Assembly: GCA_030432905.1 (NCBI GenBank) | Contig: JAUILU010000001.1 | Location: 558,001 to 622,000 of the forward strand | DNA length: 64,000 nt | Direction of reading: 5' to 3' | Origin: Phycisphaerae bacterium | Lineage (GTDB): Bacteria > Planctomycetota > Phycisphaerae > Phycisphaerales > UBA1924 | Part shown: piece by piece, positions 18,151-27,557 of the stretch | How positions within the stretch are numbered: position 1 is the stretch's first letter | Layout of the letters: each line of letters opens with the position of its first letter | The notes under the pieces: model-generated | Told to the model about the DNA's origin: nothing | Seen by the model: only the letters and a program-made list of their open reading frames with translations | Database searches by the model: none | Translations under genes and position numbers: made by a program

Positions 18151-19594
18151 GACCAAACCTACGAGTGTTCCACTGAAGTGGCTCGGCCGGCTTCCGCTCC
18201 GATTGCGCATCACACTCTGGGTCGTTCTGATATTCGTCATCATCCAGATCACGCTCTCGTTTGTGATTCTTCTCTACCAACGCCAGGCAATCCGATCGAG
18301 CTTCGATGCGGTGCTCGCCGAGCGCTCGGCCGATGTCGCCACAGACATCGCGGGCCACGAGACGTTCGTAGACAGCTTATTTCTGCAAGAACTTGCGACA
18401 CGCGAGTCAGAGAGCATCTACATCGCTCGCTTTAGCATCATGCTCTTTGACCCTGATTCGGAAGAACTGATAGCCGCCACTGCTCAACCTGATCAAGAGT
18501 TGATCGACTATCTGACTGGCAGCCTGGGTTCCGTTGACACCGAGATGGAATTCACATCGATTACTACGGAGAAGAGCGGGCCGACACGGGTCGTCTGCGG
18601 CAGGATTGTGCTCGGCAACGGACAAGAAGCGGTACTTGTCATTGGAACGTCTGACAGGTATTCGGCTGACGCGATCAAGACTGTGGCGACTGTGCTGCTG
18701 CTTATCTTTCCGATCGGCTGTATCAGCATCTCTGTCGCGGCTTGGCTCGTCGCGGGTCTGGCGACCCGCCCGATCGAGCAGATCCAACACTTCGCCGAGA
18801 GACTCGACGCGACCACACTCAACACCGATATCGACCTTGAGGGCGAAGGCGTGGAGATCGAATCACTCCGGCAAGAACTCCAGAGTGCGATGAAACGGAT
18901 CGAGCGGACCTACGAGGAGCAAGCCCGTGTGCTCGCCAATATCTCGCACGAGGTCAAGACTCCGATCAGCGTGGTACAAACCGAAGCGCAGGTGCTGCTC
19001 ATGAAAAAGCCGAGCGTTGGTGAGTACCGCGGCTTTGTCAAGAGCACCTCCGAGGAGATGCAAAGGCTCGGCAAGATGGTCGAGAGTTTCCTGCTGCTCA
19101 CACGCGTCCAGAAAGGCGACTCGAAAGTCAAGCGCAAGGTCATCTCCGCGGATGATCTGGTGCTCGAATCGTACGAACAGTGCCAAAGCATGGCGCGCCA
19201 GCACAACGTGGTGCTAAACATAGTCCTAAACGAGAGCGAGCATGAACCGAGTATCCTCGGCAATGCCGATCTGCTGTGCACACTTGTGAATAATCTTGTC
19301 CGCAACGCGATCCGCTTTACACCCGAGAAAGAAAGCATCGATCTGTATTGCGATGTTGATGAGCAGACCGTGGTCATAGGTGTGCGAGATCGTGGACCCG
19401 GTATCCCAGAGTCGCTGCTGCCAAGACTATTCGAGCCGTTCACCCAAGCCTCCTCAGAGCGGCGAAAGGGCCGGGGCACAGGGCTTGGGTTACAGATCGC
19501 AAAGGGCATAGCCGAATTGCACGGCGGAGACATCACGGTCCGAAACCTTGAGATCGGATGCACGTTCGAGTTGAGAATCCCGCTCGCGAACTAG
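18131..19594 (+). CDS. sensor histidine kinase
   Basis: 487 residues. TM1 is about 27-49, followed by an extracytoplasmic sensor region of ~135 residues, TM2 about 185-210, and a HAMP linker (ATRPIEQIQHFAERLDA). HisKA has H273 in LANISHEVKTPIS. The ATPase domain has the N-box LVNNLVRNAIRF, G1 VRDRGPGIPE and G2 GRGTGLGLQIAKGI. All catalytic boxes are present. It is translationally coupled to the response regulator by a 20-nt overlap. The sensor region is of no recognised type. Confidence 0.95.
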   Translation: MNQRDSETKPTSVPLKWLGRLPLRLRITLWVVLIFVIIQITLSFVILLYQRQAIRSSFDAVLAERSADVATDIAGHETFVDSLFLQELATRESESIYIARFSIMLFDPDSEELIAATAQPDQELIDYLTGSLGSVDTEMEFTSITTEKSGPTRVVCGRIVLGNGQEAVLVIGTSDRYSADAIKTVATVLLLIFPIGCISISVAAWLVAGLATRPIEQIQHFAERLDATTLNTDIDLEGEGVEIESLRQELQSAMKRIERTYEEQARVLANISHEVKTPISVVQTEAQVLLMKKPSVGEYRGFVKSTSEEMQRLGKMVESFLLLTRVQKGDSKVKRKVISADDLVLESYEQCQSMARQHNVVLNIVLNESEHEPSILGNADLLCTLVNNLVRNAIRFTPEKESIDLYCDVDEQTVVIGVRDRGPGIPESLLPRLFEPFTQASSERRKGRGTGLGLQIAKGIAELHGGDITVRNLEIGCTFELRIPLAN

Positions 19595-19639
19595 CAGCTT
19601 CCAAGCAGTATTACCCGTTTTGACGTCCGAATCGTCGAT

Positions 19640-19957
19640 ATGAAGGATTTTTCATCCGAAGGTCACAGCCGTTTCAAGATGTTGGCCGAATATATGGTCG
19701 AGATGCTTCTGCGTTTGATCACAATCATTTCATTCACGTCTGCGTTGGTCTTGGGCTTGCTGATTTTCGGTGAAGGTCATCGACCCGAGCCGCTGGCAGT
19801 CCATCTCGCCTTTGCCGCGAGTACGGTGCTGTTTCTGATCTCCTTAGTCATGGCCGTCGCGAAAGCAATCGACTACTCATCCCTCGTCGGCGAGATTACA
19901 AATAGCAGACGATCCAAACATATGTCGGTGGATCAGAGCGAAGATCGGCGTCGATAG
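19640..19957 (+). CDS. small two-TM membrane protein downstream of the two-component pair
   Basis: 105 residues with two hydrophobic segments (about 22-43 and 56-75) and a short basic C-terminal tail. It starts 45 nt after the kinase gene on the same strand and may be co-transcribed. The family was not recognised. A role as accessory or target of the two-component system is only suggested by position. Confidence 0.5.
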   Translation: MKDFSSEGHSRFKMLAEYMVEMLLRLITIISFTSALVLGLLIFGEGHRPEPLAVHLAFAASTVLFLISLVMAVAKAIDYSSLVGEITNSRRSKHMSVDQSEDRRR

Positions 19958-20315
19958 TCTGCAATACGCAGTGCAGTAATACACATGCGAACCAAGCTCG
20001 TTCGAACACAACCCGTCAACCAGTAATACAGATCGCTCGGTCCTAATCTAGTATATACGCCACACAAAGGGTGGGCTTTCATTCTGTATCAGGGTGAGAG
20101 GCTTGCACTTTCGACATTCTCGTCCCGAAATCTCAACCAATTCACACAGAATCGGCTCGAAACACTACACACACAGCAAACTAATATTTCAATCATCCGA
20201 TTGCATTGATGCGTCGCAAAATCAGGTACGGCCAATCGTCTTTCAATATGAAAGCTCTGGTGCAAACCATGTGAATTCAAGCCTATGCAGGGCTTACTCT
20301 GCAGCGGCTTCTTGC
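19958..20315. other. convergent intergenic region, no gene seen
   Basis: 358 nt between two convergent genes, AT-richer than its surroundings and without a credible reading frame. It contains the degenerate tRNA-Pro-like segment listed separately. No clear terminator hairpin was found. Confidence 0.6.
20092..20129 (-). repeat. degenerate third copy of the tRNA-Pro 3' end (possible old att site)
   Basis: The plus-strand segment opens GGGTGAGAGG and closes TTCTCGTCCCGAA, exactly the outer parts of the island's 44-bp att repeat. The middle (15 nt against 16) has mismatches and a one-base gap. It has the same orientation and the same end point (the anticodon loop) as the two good copies at 31245 and 55326. 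Read as a decayed integration scar; the overall length argues against chance. Confidence 0.6.
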
Positions 20316-20849
20316 CTATGAACGATCGAGCTCTCGCTTCAACCAAGCTTTGCTGAATCGCCAGTCGGCCTCAACCGTGCTCTCGGATACGCCAAGCAAG
20401 TCAGCTGTCTCGGGAATCGTCAGACCACCGAAGAATCGACACTCCACAACCCGTACAAGCCGTTCGTCCTCTTCCGCGAGCCTTTCGAGTGCTTCATGGA
20501 TGCCCAGCACATCGACATCAACATCTTGATCGCCGCCCGCAGCAACACCACTCAGTGTCAAGCGCTGCCTTCCCCCACCGCGTTTTTCCGCGTTGAACGC
20601 TCTCGCATGATCGACTAAGACCTGCCGCATAATTCTCGCTGCACGTCCGAGGAACATTCCCCGGCTGATGACGGTCTCGCCATCAGTGCCCAGCCGCAGA
20701 TAGGCCTCGTTCACCAGTGCCGTCGGCTGCAGTGTGTGGTGCCGGCGTTCGGAGTACATGCAGGCCTGAGCGATGCTGTGCAGTGACGCATACAGCCGCT
20801 CACTCAGCCCCTCCTCAGCGCCCATGTCCTGTGTCTGATCCTCCGGCAT
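20316..20849 (-). CDS. ECF RNA polymerase sigma factor (planctomycete TIGR02999 type)
   Basis: 177 residues from the ATG at 20849; an upstream extension is unsupported. Region 2 includes LQPTALVNEAYLRL and AARIMRQVLVDHARAFNAEKRGGG, the signature of the planctomycete ECF subgroup. Region 4 has RVVECRFFGGLTIPETADLLGVSESTVEADW, a helix-turn-helix that binds the -35 element. No anti-sigma gene is next to it. In this subgroup the regulator is commonly a linked serine/threonine kinase, and one is encoded at 24912. It is divergent from the 1285-residue GC-dockerin gene with a 126-nt promoter region between them. Confidence 0.9.
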   Translation of the reverse strand: MPEDQTQDMGAEEGLSERLYASLHSIAQACMYSERRHHTLQPTALVNEAYLRLGTDGETVISRGMFLGRAARIMRQVLVDHARAFNAEKRGGGRQRLTLSGVAAGGDQDVDVDVLGIHEALERLAEEDERLVRVVECRFFGGLTIPETADLLGVSESTVEADWRFSKAWLKRELDRS

Positions 20850-20975
20850 GGCTAGAGGGTACAGCAAATCCGAAGATCTTTTTCGAATTCGACCAAGGGA
20901 TACCCCGCTGGATTTCGCACCTACTTGTGACGGGCCTGCTAGAGGCCAAAGCACACCGGCAGAGGAGATCCGCTT

Positions 20976-23900
20976 ATGTTATCAGACAGACCCCGCCTTC
21001 TTACGCGAGCCCTCGGCCTTACGCTGGCCTCAGGTCTCGCAACCAGCATCGTTGCCCAGCCCGAATCATTCGGAGTCGATGACCAAGCGTCGTACGATCA
21101 GTTCAAAGCTGCCGTGCGAGCGGCCGAGTACGTGCGAGAAGACTACATCGTTGGGTCGATTCCGACTCTTGACGGCAGCGGAAACGTAGTCGCAGAAACC
21201 GAGGTCGGAACCAAACCGCGAGTGGCTGCGGTGCTTGCTGCGACAATGGCCTTTGTCGAGCGAAACCGATCCGTAGGTTCTACAGAAGTCAGTGCCTTCA
21301 TCAACTCGTTCGATACCAAGATCGCAGACATCCACCAGACAGACCCCGATCTGATTCGTCCTGAGAACTTTCTCGCAGCACTTCGGTTCTGCAGAGTAGT
21401 CGGCGACGTAAACACTCCCGGGTTGGACTCGCTCATCGGGTTCGATACAGCCGTAAACGAACGCGCTTTCGAATTGCTGGGGCTCGAGTTGCCAAGCGCG
21501 ACATCCAAGCCGCAGATGGAACGCCGGGTCAGGGCGCACGAAGCCGCCGTGGGCGCGAACATCGGAGCTTCACCAGAGTTCGGCGAACTGCTGGTACGAG
21601 CCTTCACCAACCAGAGCCCCACCGGTGAACTGCTCTCGTCGGACATCGCCACACCGATCGCGGCGTATCTTGAAAACAATGGCTACGACCCCGAGCTTGG
21701 AGGCACGCGCACCGAGCACGCGGGCGTGAACGATTCAATCGCCCAGCTTCCCGCGACATACACAGGTCTTACAGTCGAGCTTGCTCAGCCGTTCGTAGAT
21801 CTCGAGCGCATGCCGGGCGAGTCAGACGAGGATTTCCGCGCCCGTCTCGCACCCAGCCCTCTGCAGAACCGCATGCGTGCCGCGGTCTATGGCACATTTG
21901 ATATCACGGGCGACACAATCGACGAGATCGGCCCAGAGCTTACCTTCGACGACAGCAGCGCACTCTCACCGGCTGAACGCCAAGCGATTCTCGCGGAGAT
22001 GCGTGAAGACATCCGCGCGACGTCTGCACCCCGCACCAGCCTGCTTGCCAACTCTTTCCTGCTCTATAACGACATCCAGCAGCCCGCTGATCTCGTGTTC
22101 GAGGCCCACGAGACCGGCTCCAGCGCGATCGGTATCAGCAACGCGCTCTCGACCGGTGTCGCCGCAGCCAAGCTCGGTGTCGCGGCCTCAAACCTTCGAT
22201 CGCTCTTCGCCGCGGGCGATGCAGCAGGAGCCGTCGGTCCGTTCATCACCACGACCGATGGGCTCATCAAGATTTTGGGTATCAGCGAGAACAACGTCCT
22301 CGGCGGCCGAACCAACGGCGACATCTACAACCAGATCACCCAGCTACAGGGGCAACTGATGGAGATGGAGCAGCGCATCGACGGCCGGTTCGACCGCGTC
22401 GATGCCAAGCTCGATGTGCTCTTCGCATCGCTCAACGACCAATTCGAGGCCGTACTCGACTTGAGCGCCACGGTTGACTTCGCGGTCGATGTACTGCTTG
22501 ACCAGTCCAATGCCATACGCCGGCTCGACGATACCGTCCGCGCGATTGGCCGAGACGAACTGAACCAGCTCTTTAACATCGGTGTCGATCTCTACCTCGG
22601 AGCCCGACAGAACAACGCCGATCTCCCGTGGATCGGCGGCTTTGACACCGCGGCCAACCTGTTCTTCACCGCCGCCACTTCGACCGCGGACGACACCGCC
22701 TTTGTCGGCAACGCATCGAATCCGTTCCTGCTGTCCGAAGCCGACGAGACTATCGGCGACGGCGCAATCTCAGGCCGTCTTGCTGAATTGCTCGCGTTCG
22801 CTCCGCCGTTTCTCGATAGCACAGTCGGGCTCGATCCCGAGGTTGTGGGACCCGAGCCGTGGAGTCTTTCTGCTACCGCCTACGCGCAGCTCGCTCACGA
22901 GAGCCCGTGGTACTTCGCCAAGTGGATCAGCAACCAGACATCATCGCCTCGTGACATCGACGACATGATCGCAGAGGGTGAGAAGCTTGAGCGGTCGATC
23001 GATGTCCTCCGCCAGACCGGGTACCACGGCTTCGTCGACGACAACGGCGATCCGGTTCCCGAGTACACGATCTTCGTGAACCTGATCCAGGAGTACCAGC
23101 TCGCCGCGTCGGCGCTGCAGTTTGAGATCAACACCGAGATCGAGCGTGCGCTTGCGAATGACTTTGCGACTCCTCTCAGTAATGGGACGGTCACGCTGAA
23201 CCTCTGGGCTGATGACTTCGAACAGAACCTTGCGCCGCTCGTAGGCGACATTGACCGGATCGTCACGGGCTGGGGAGGACCTTCTACAGATCTCATTACG
23301 GGTGCACCAGCAATCGGCGATTTCGTTCAGGGCTACTCCTACCTCGCACGCGCCAATGTGACAGGTCCAACGATCACGGATTTGTCCCCGGTAATCCGCG
23401 GAGCCCAGACTCGGTCGCTCGTCCGCCAGGCTCTTGGCGGGGGTGTCAGGGCAATCCACTGGTACAACTCACGTGTAGACGATCGGGCCTGGAACATCGT
23501 GTTTGAGATGAGCCTCGACAGCACGCAGCCAACCGGCGGCGAGTACGACATCCGGCGACGGATGAAGTACCTCCGCGAGTTGGACCTAACCAACACAGGC
23601 AACTGGATCGCATCTCCACCTTCAAACGTGTCCGATGCTGCGAACATATTTTTGAATGTTCAGGCTGCCGGCAACACTGTATTCTCATCACAGTGGGATG
23701 ACTCACTTTCGTTGCCAGGACTCCGTGGGGAGCCACCGTACACCTACTCCGCTACTGGCGGGTCGGGCCTTGCCCGAGTTAAGTTCACCAGCGATGCGGT
23801 TGATGAAAATCCAGAAGCCATCGCTCTGTATCAAGAAGACATCCGAACAATCCGCTCGCAGATCCGTAACACGATCAAGCTCAAGCTGGCAGATGAGACA

Positions 23901-24833
23901 ACATCCATCGCTCAGGCTGCCGCAGGTCTTGACGATATCGAGGCTGTGATCGACGCCTACGTCGCGCTCGTCCGCCCTAGCCTGCTCGATAACAGCACGG
24001 TCGCCCGGTCGATCCTGCGAGGGGTCCCCGGCGGCCCCAACGCAACGAGTAGCGAGGCCAGTTTCTTGGAACTGGGCATGCGTTCCGAAACGCTGCCGGG
24101 CTTGATCGATCGTTTCACAACCGCGGACGACGGCGGCTGGGGCAACTCGTCATTTGATATCGGCAGCATGGGCGACCAGCTGTTCATCAATGCAGAGGTT
24201 CTCCGTGAAGAGTTCGTCAACGCTATTGATCTGCCCGATGAATCTGCTCCTTACTTCCGCTGGTCCTTGGAAGAACTCAAGAACCTGCGGGACCACTCAG
24301 ACAGGCTCGCCATTGATGATTCGTTCGATACACACCGTGCCGGGAACACGCAGAGTGTGCTGGACAACGACATCAGGCAGCTCCGCTCGCAGGACGTAGT
24401 CAACGGACAGGTCATTCGGGAGTACAGGCCGATCGAGGCAGACACCAGCTTCGGCCCGGGCGATACTGGGTACGTCGGCCCAAGCCACGGGCAGGTCTCG
24501 ATCAACGCCGACGGCACATTCACCTACACACCAGATGCCGGCTACATCGGGCAGGACCGGTTCACATACCGAGCACGCTGCGATATCACCGCTGATGCGA
24601 ACGGCAACAACGGGGGCACAATCGCCTACAGCGCCCCAGCATGGGTCGTGGTGAACGTAATCGAATCGTGTCTGGCCGATGTCAACAGCGACGGCATGCT
24701 CTCGCCCACAGATTTCACCGCCTGGATCAGCGCATTCAACAACCAATCTGCGGGATGCGATCAGAACAACGACGGAGATTGCACCCCCACCGATTTCACC
24801 GCCTGGATTAGCAACTACAATGCAGGCTGCTGA
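20976..24833 (+). CDS. giant exported protein with coiled coil, cadherin-like domain and GC-type dockerin
   Basis: 1285 residues. The signal peptide ends near ATSIVAQ (28), and GAGGAGA precedes the ATG. Residues ~450-530 form a long amphipathic coiled coil (QITQLQGQLMEMEQRIDGR, FDRVDAKLDVLFASL). Residues ~1140-1228 look like a VCBS/cadherin-like beta domain (GQVSINADGTFTYTPDAGY, GQDRFTYRA). The last ~55 residues carry two calcium-loop repeats (ADVNSDGMLSPTDFTAW, DQNNDGDCTPTDFTAW) and end NYNAGC, the GC-type dockerin tail also seen at 5.9 kb. The central part has no recognised fold. It is divergent from the ECF gene and followed after 78 nt by the kinase gene; surface structure or adhesion is the likely role. 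Confidence 0.8.
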   Translation: MLSDRPRLLTRALGLTLASGLATSIVAQPESFGVDDQASYDQFKAAVRAAEYVREDYIVGSIPTLDGSGNVVAETEVGTKPRVAAVLAATMAFVERNRSVGSTEVSAFINSFDTKIADIHQTDPDLIRPENFLAALRFCRVVGDVNTPGLDSLIGFDTAVNERAFELLGLELPSATSKPQMERRVRAHEAAVGANIGASPEFGELLVRAFTNQSPTGELLSSDIATPIAAYLENNGYDPELGGTRTEHAGVNDSIAQLPATYTGLTVELAQPFVDLERMPGESDEDFRARLAPSPLQNRMRAAVYGTFDITGDTIDEIGPELTFDDSSALSPAERQAILAEMREDIRATSAPRTSLLANSFLLYNDIQQPADLVFEAHETGSSAIGISNALSTGVAAAKLGVAASNLRSLFAAGDAAGAVGPFITTTDGLIKILGISENNVLGGRTNGDIYNQITQLQGQLMEMEQRIDGRFDRVDAKLDVLFASLNDQFEAVLDLSATVDFAVDVLLDQSNAIRRLDDTVRAIGRDELNQLFNIGVDLYLGARQNNADLPWIGGFDTAANLFFTAATSTADDTAFVGNASNPFLLSEADETIGDGAISGRLAELLAFAPPFLDSTVGLDPEVVGPEPWSLSATAYAQLAHESPWYFAKWISNQTSSPRDIDDMIAEGEKLERSIDVLRQTGYHGFVDDNGDPVPEYTIFVNLIQEYQLAASALQFEINTEIERALANDFATPLSNGTVTLNLWADDFEQNLAPLVGDIDRIVTGWGGPSTDLITGAPAIGDFVQGYSYLARANVTGPTITDLSPVIRGAQTRSLVRQALGGGVRAIHWYNSRVDDRAWNIVFEMSLDSTQPTGGEYDIRRRMKYLRELDLTNTGNWIASPPSNVSDAANIFLNVQAAGNTVFSSQWDDSLSLPGLRGEPPYTYSATGGSGLARVKFTSDAVDENPEAIALYQEDIRTIRSQIRNTIKLKLADETTSIAQAAAGLDDIEAVIDAYVALVRPSLLDNSTVARSILRGVPGGPNATSSEASFLELGMRSETLPGLIDRFTTADDGGWGNSSFDIGSMGDQLFINAEVLREEFVNAIDLPDESAPYFRWSLEELKNLRDHSDRLAIDDSFDTHRAGNTQSVLDNDIRQLRSQDVVNGQVIREYRPIEADTSFGPGDTGYVGPSHGQVSINADGTFTYTPDAGYIGQDRFTYRARCDITADANGNNGGTIAYSAPAWVVVNVIESCLADVNSDGMLSPTDFTAWISAFNNQSAGCDQNNDGDCTPTDFTAWISNYNAGC

Positions 24834-24911
24834 CAACTCATCCGGCCGCCTCGGAGAAGTCCGAGTCGGCCGATTTCAACCGAACATGCACGACCGTCGC
24901 AGGGGACCGAT

Positions 24912-27383
24912 ATGGGCTTTCAAGAGATTCGACAGATCTTCAGCACCGTCATCGCGGCCCCGCCAGAACAACGTGATCGCCTGCTCGATAGCCTTTGCCC
25001 GCCGGGTACCGGCATACGCGGCGAGGTTGAAGATCTACTCGCGCGTGACTCAGACGATTCATTGGCGCTCGAACCACCAGAAACAGCCGAACGCCTTTTC
25101 ACTGGCGATGCTCTCGAACAGCTCACATTGAAGCCAGGTGACAACATCGGCCCGTATGCAATTCAGCGGCTACTTGCTGAAGGCGGAATGGGCGCTGTGT
25201 ATCTGGCTGAGCAGCATGAACCGATCCAACGGACAGTCGCACTCAAAGTTATCAAGATAGGGATGGACACCCGGAGTGTCGTCGAGCGTTTTGCACGCGA
25301 ACGCCAGGCACTCGCCCTGATGAATCACCCGTACATCGCGAATGTCTACGACGCTGGCGCGACACCTTCAGGTCGCCCGTACTTTGCGATGGAGTACGTC
25401 GACGGCACATCCATCATCGAATACTGCGGCACAAACGAACTTACTATTGACGATCGAATCCGCTTGTTCATTCAAGTCTGCCAAGCCGTCCAGCACGCGC
25501 ACCAGAAAGGGATCATCCACCGAGACCTCAAGCCCGCCAATGTTCTTGTGAGCATGGCCGATGGCAAGACACTGCCAAAGATCATCGATTTCGGGATCGC
25601 CAAAGCAATCAACACAACCGATGACAAGCTCACACGCATGACCTCAGCAGGCCAGCTTGTCGGTACACCGGACTACATGGCTCCTGAACAGCGGTCGGGT
25701 GCCGCCAGCGATATCGATACGAGGACCGATGTGTACGCGCTGGGTGTCATGCTGTATGAGTTGATTACCGGCAAACTGCCCGAGACCACTACAGCAGATA
25801 ATGAATCTGTGTGCAAACCGAGCGACGCCTGCGGGAAGAGTACACAGCGCCAGATAAGGGCTGAGCTCGACTGGATTGTCATGCGAGCTCTGGAAGTTGA
25901 CCCAGACGACCGTTACTCAACTGCTGATCAGCTTGCCCGTGATCTTCAGTCTTATCTCACAGATATGCCGGTGACTGCATCGCCACCTAGCAAGTCACTC
26001 GCATTCGCCCGCTTCGTCCGCCGCAACAGGACAGGCGTGCTGGCAGGATCACTTATCGCATCCTCGCTGCTGCTCGGTCTTGTGACAACTTCGATCGGTT
26101 TTAGCCGGGCTCGGACCGAACGCATCACTGCCCAAACCGATTCGGAAACGGCATCACTCGTTAGCTCGTTCCTGATCGAATTACTCGCGAGCGCGAATCC
26201 TGATCAGTTCGGCAGATCAGATGTCTCAGTCTCAGAACTCCTATCAGATGCGAGCCAGAGGCTAGACAGAGGCGAGCTAGCGGATCGGCCTGCTATTCAG
26301 GCACGTTTGCGGATCGTGCTCGGACGGTCCCACCAAGGACTCGCTGACTACGACCACGCCGCTCAAGAATTCGAGCAGGCATTGAGTATCCTCAATGCCG
26401 ATCCTGAGACAGACCCGATCGAAATCGCCGAGGCACTAGATGAGCTCGCAAATTCATATACACACCTTGCTCGCTACGAAGAAGCGGAATCTAACTATCT
26501 CAACGCAATCGCCATCAGAGAGGCACTGGGCCTCCCCACTCCTCTCGTTTCACAATCAAACGGCAGCCTCGGTGTCGTCTACCACTGGACCGGTCGCTTC
26601 GAAGAAGGGGTTCAGTACTTCAACGATTCCCTCGAACAGCTCAGGCGTGCCCCCGCTCCCGACAACAAGGCAATCGCGGCCGCGCTCGGCTGGCTCGGTG
26701 TCGAACTCGGTGTGCTCGGAAGAATGGACGAATCGATTGAAGCTCACTTAACTGGGATCGATATCGCTACCGGCGAATACGGCGAGACGCATACCGTCGT
26801 CGCAGCGGCCTACAACAACCTCGCAAACTCCTACGAATCCGCCGAGCGATACGACGATGCGTTCGACGCACACGAACACAGCCTCGCGATCAAGCGGGCG
26901 ATACTCCCACACGATCACCCAGATATCGCGATCAGCCTCAACAACATGGGGCTGACACTGATCCGCCAAGAGAAACCGAGCGAAGCCGAGACTTATTTGA
27001 GAGAAGCCATTGCGCTGCACGCGATCGGACTCGGAGACAGCCACCCCTCGACCGCGGTCGCGCACGCCAATCTCGGCCAATCTCTACTTGAACAGGGCCG
27101 ACCTGCCGAGGCGATCCCGATGTTCGAGCGTGCAATCGAGATCGCACTCAAGCAACTCAACGACGACCATCTCATGCCAACCGCATTCAGTATTAACCTA
27201 GCAAGATGTCACACGGAATTGGGAAACTTTGATCAAGCTGAACAGATGCTCCTCGCAGGCCACGCAAGGCTTGTGGAACTCCTGCCGCCGGACCACCGCC
27301 GGGTCAGAGCTTGCAAAGATCACCTCGCCAGTTTGTACACCGCGTGGGGCCGAGCCGAGGACGCAGCACACTGGCATCAGTAA
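24912..27383 (+). CDS. transmembrane Ser/Thr protein kinase with TPR sensor domain
   Basis: 823 residues. The Hanks-type kinase domain is at about 80-350: glycine loop LAEGGMGAVYLAE, K112 in ALKVIK, catalytic HRDLKPANVL (203-212), DFG 227-229, APEQ 257-260. A single TM helix covers about 374-396. The C-terminal part (~430-820) holds tetratricopeptide repeats of the DHPDIAISLNNMG type. The N-terminal 75 residues resemble the short helical region that often precedes PknB-like domains in planctomycetes. It is near an ECF sigma gene of the subgroup often controlled by such kinases. AGGGGA lies before the ATG. All catalytic residues are present, so it should be active. Confidence 0.93.
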   Translation: MGFQEIRQIFSTVIAAPPEQRDRLLDSLCPPGTGIRGEVEDLLARDSDDSLALEPPETAERLFTGDALEQLTLKPGDNIGPYAIQRLLAEGGMGAVYLAEQHEPIQRTVALKVIKIGMDTRSVVERFARERQALALMNHPYIANVYDAGATPSGRPYFAMEYVDGTSIIEYCGTNELTIDDRIRLFIQVCQAVQHAHQKGIIHRDLKPANVLVSMADGKTLPKIIDFGIAKAINTTDDKLTRMTSAGQLVGTPDYMAPEQRSGAASDIDTRTDVYALGVMLYELITGKLPETTTADNESVCKPSDACGKSTQRQIRAELDWIVMRALEVDPDDRYSTADQLARDLQSYLTDMPVTASPPSKSLAFARFVRRNRTGVLAGSLIASSLLLGLVTTSIGFSRARTERITAQTDSETASLVSSFLIELLASANPDQFGRSDVSVSELLSDASQRLDRGELADRPAIQARLRIVLGRSHQGLADYDHAAQEFEQALSILNADPETDPIEIAEALDELANSYTHLARYEEAESNYLNAIAIREALGLPTPLVSQSNGSLGVVYHWTGRFEEGVQYFNDSLEQLRRAPAPDNKAIAAALGWLGVELGVLGRMDESIEAHLTGIDIATGEYGETHTVVAAAYNNLANSYESAERYDDAFDAHEHSLAIKRAILPHDHPDIAISLNNMGLTLIRQEKPSEAETYLREAIALHAIGLGDSHPSTAVAHANLGQSLLEQGRPAEAIPMFERAIEIALKQLNDDHLMPTAFSINLARCHTELGNFDQAEQMLLAGHARLVELLPPDHRRVRACKDHLASLYTAWGRAEDAAHWHQ

Positions 27384-27557
27384 GACTCACTCGAAATGGA
27401 ACTTCATGCACAAGCAATACGCCGTTTGTGTTCCGGTGTCTAGCGATGATCCGTGACGAGTTCCCAGCCCTGATCTTTCACCCACGCGGACCGGATCAGC
27501 CCAGTTGCATATCAACACACGCTCTATAACCTACATCCCCCTCACACAGTCAGCCAA

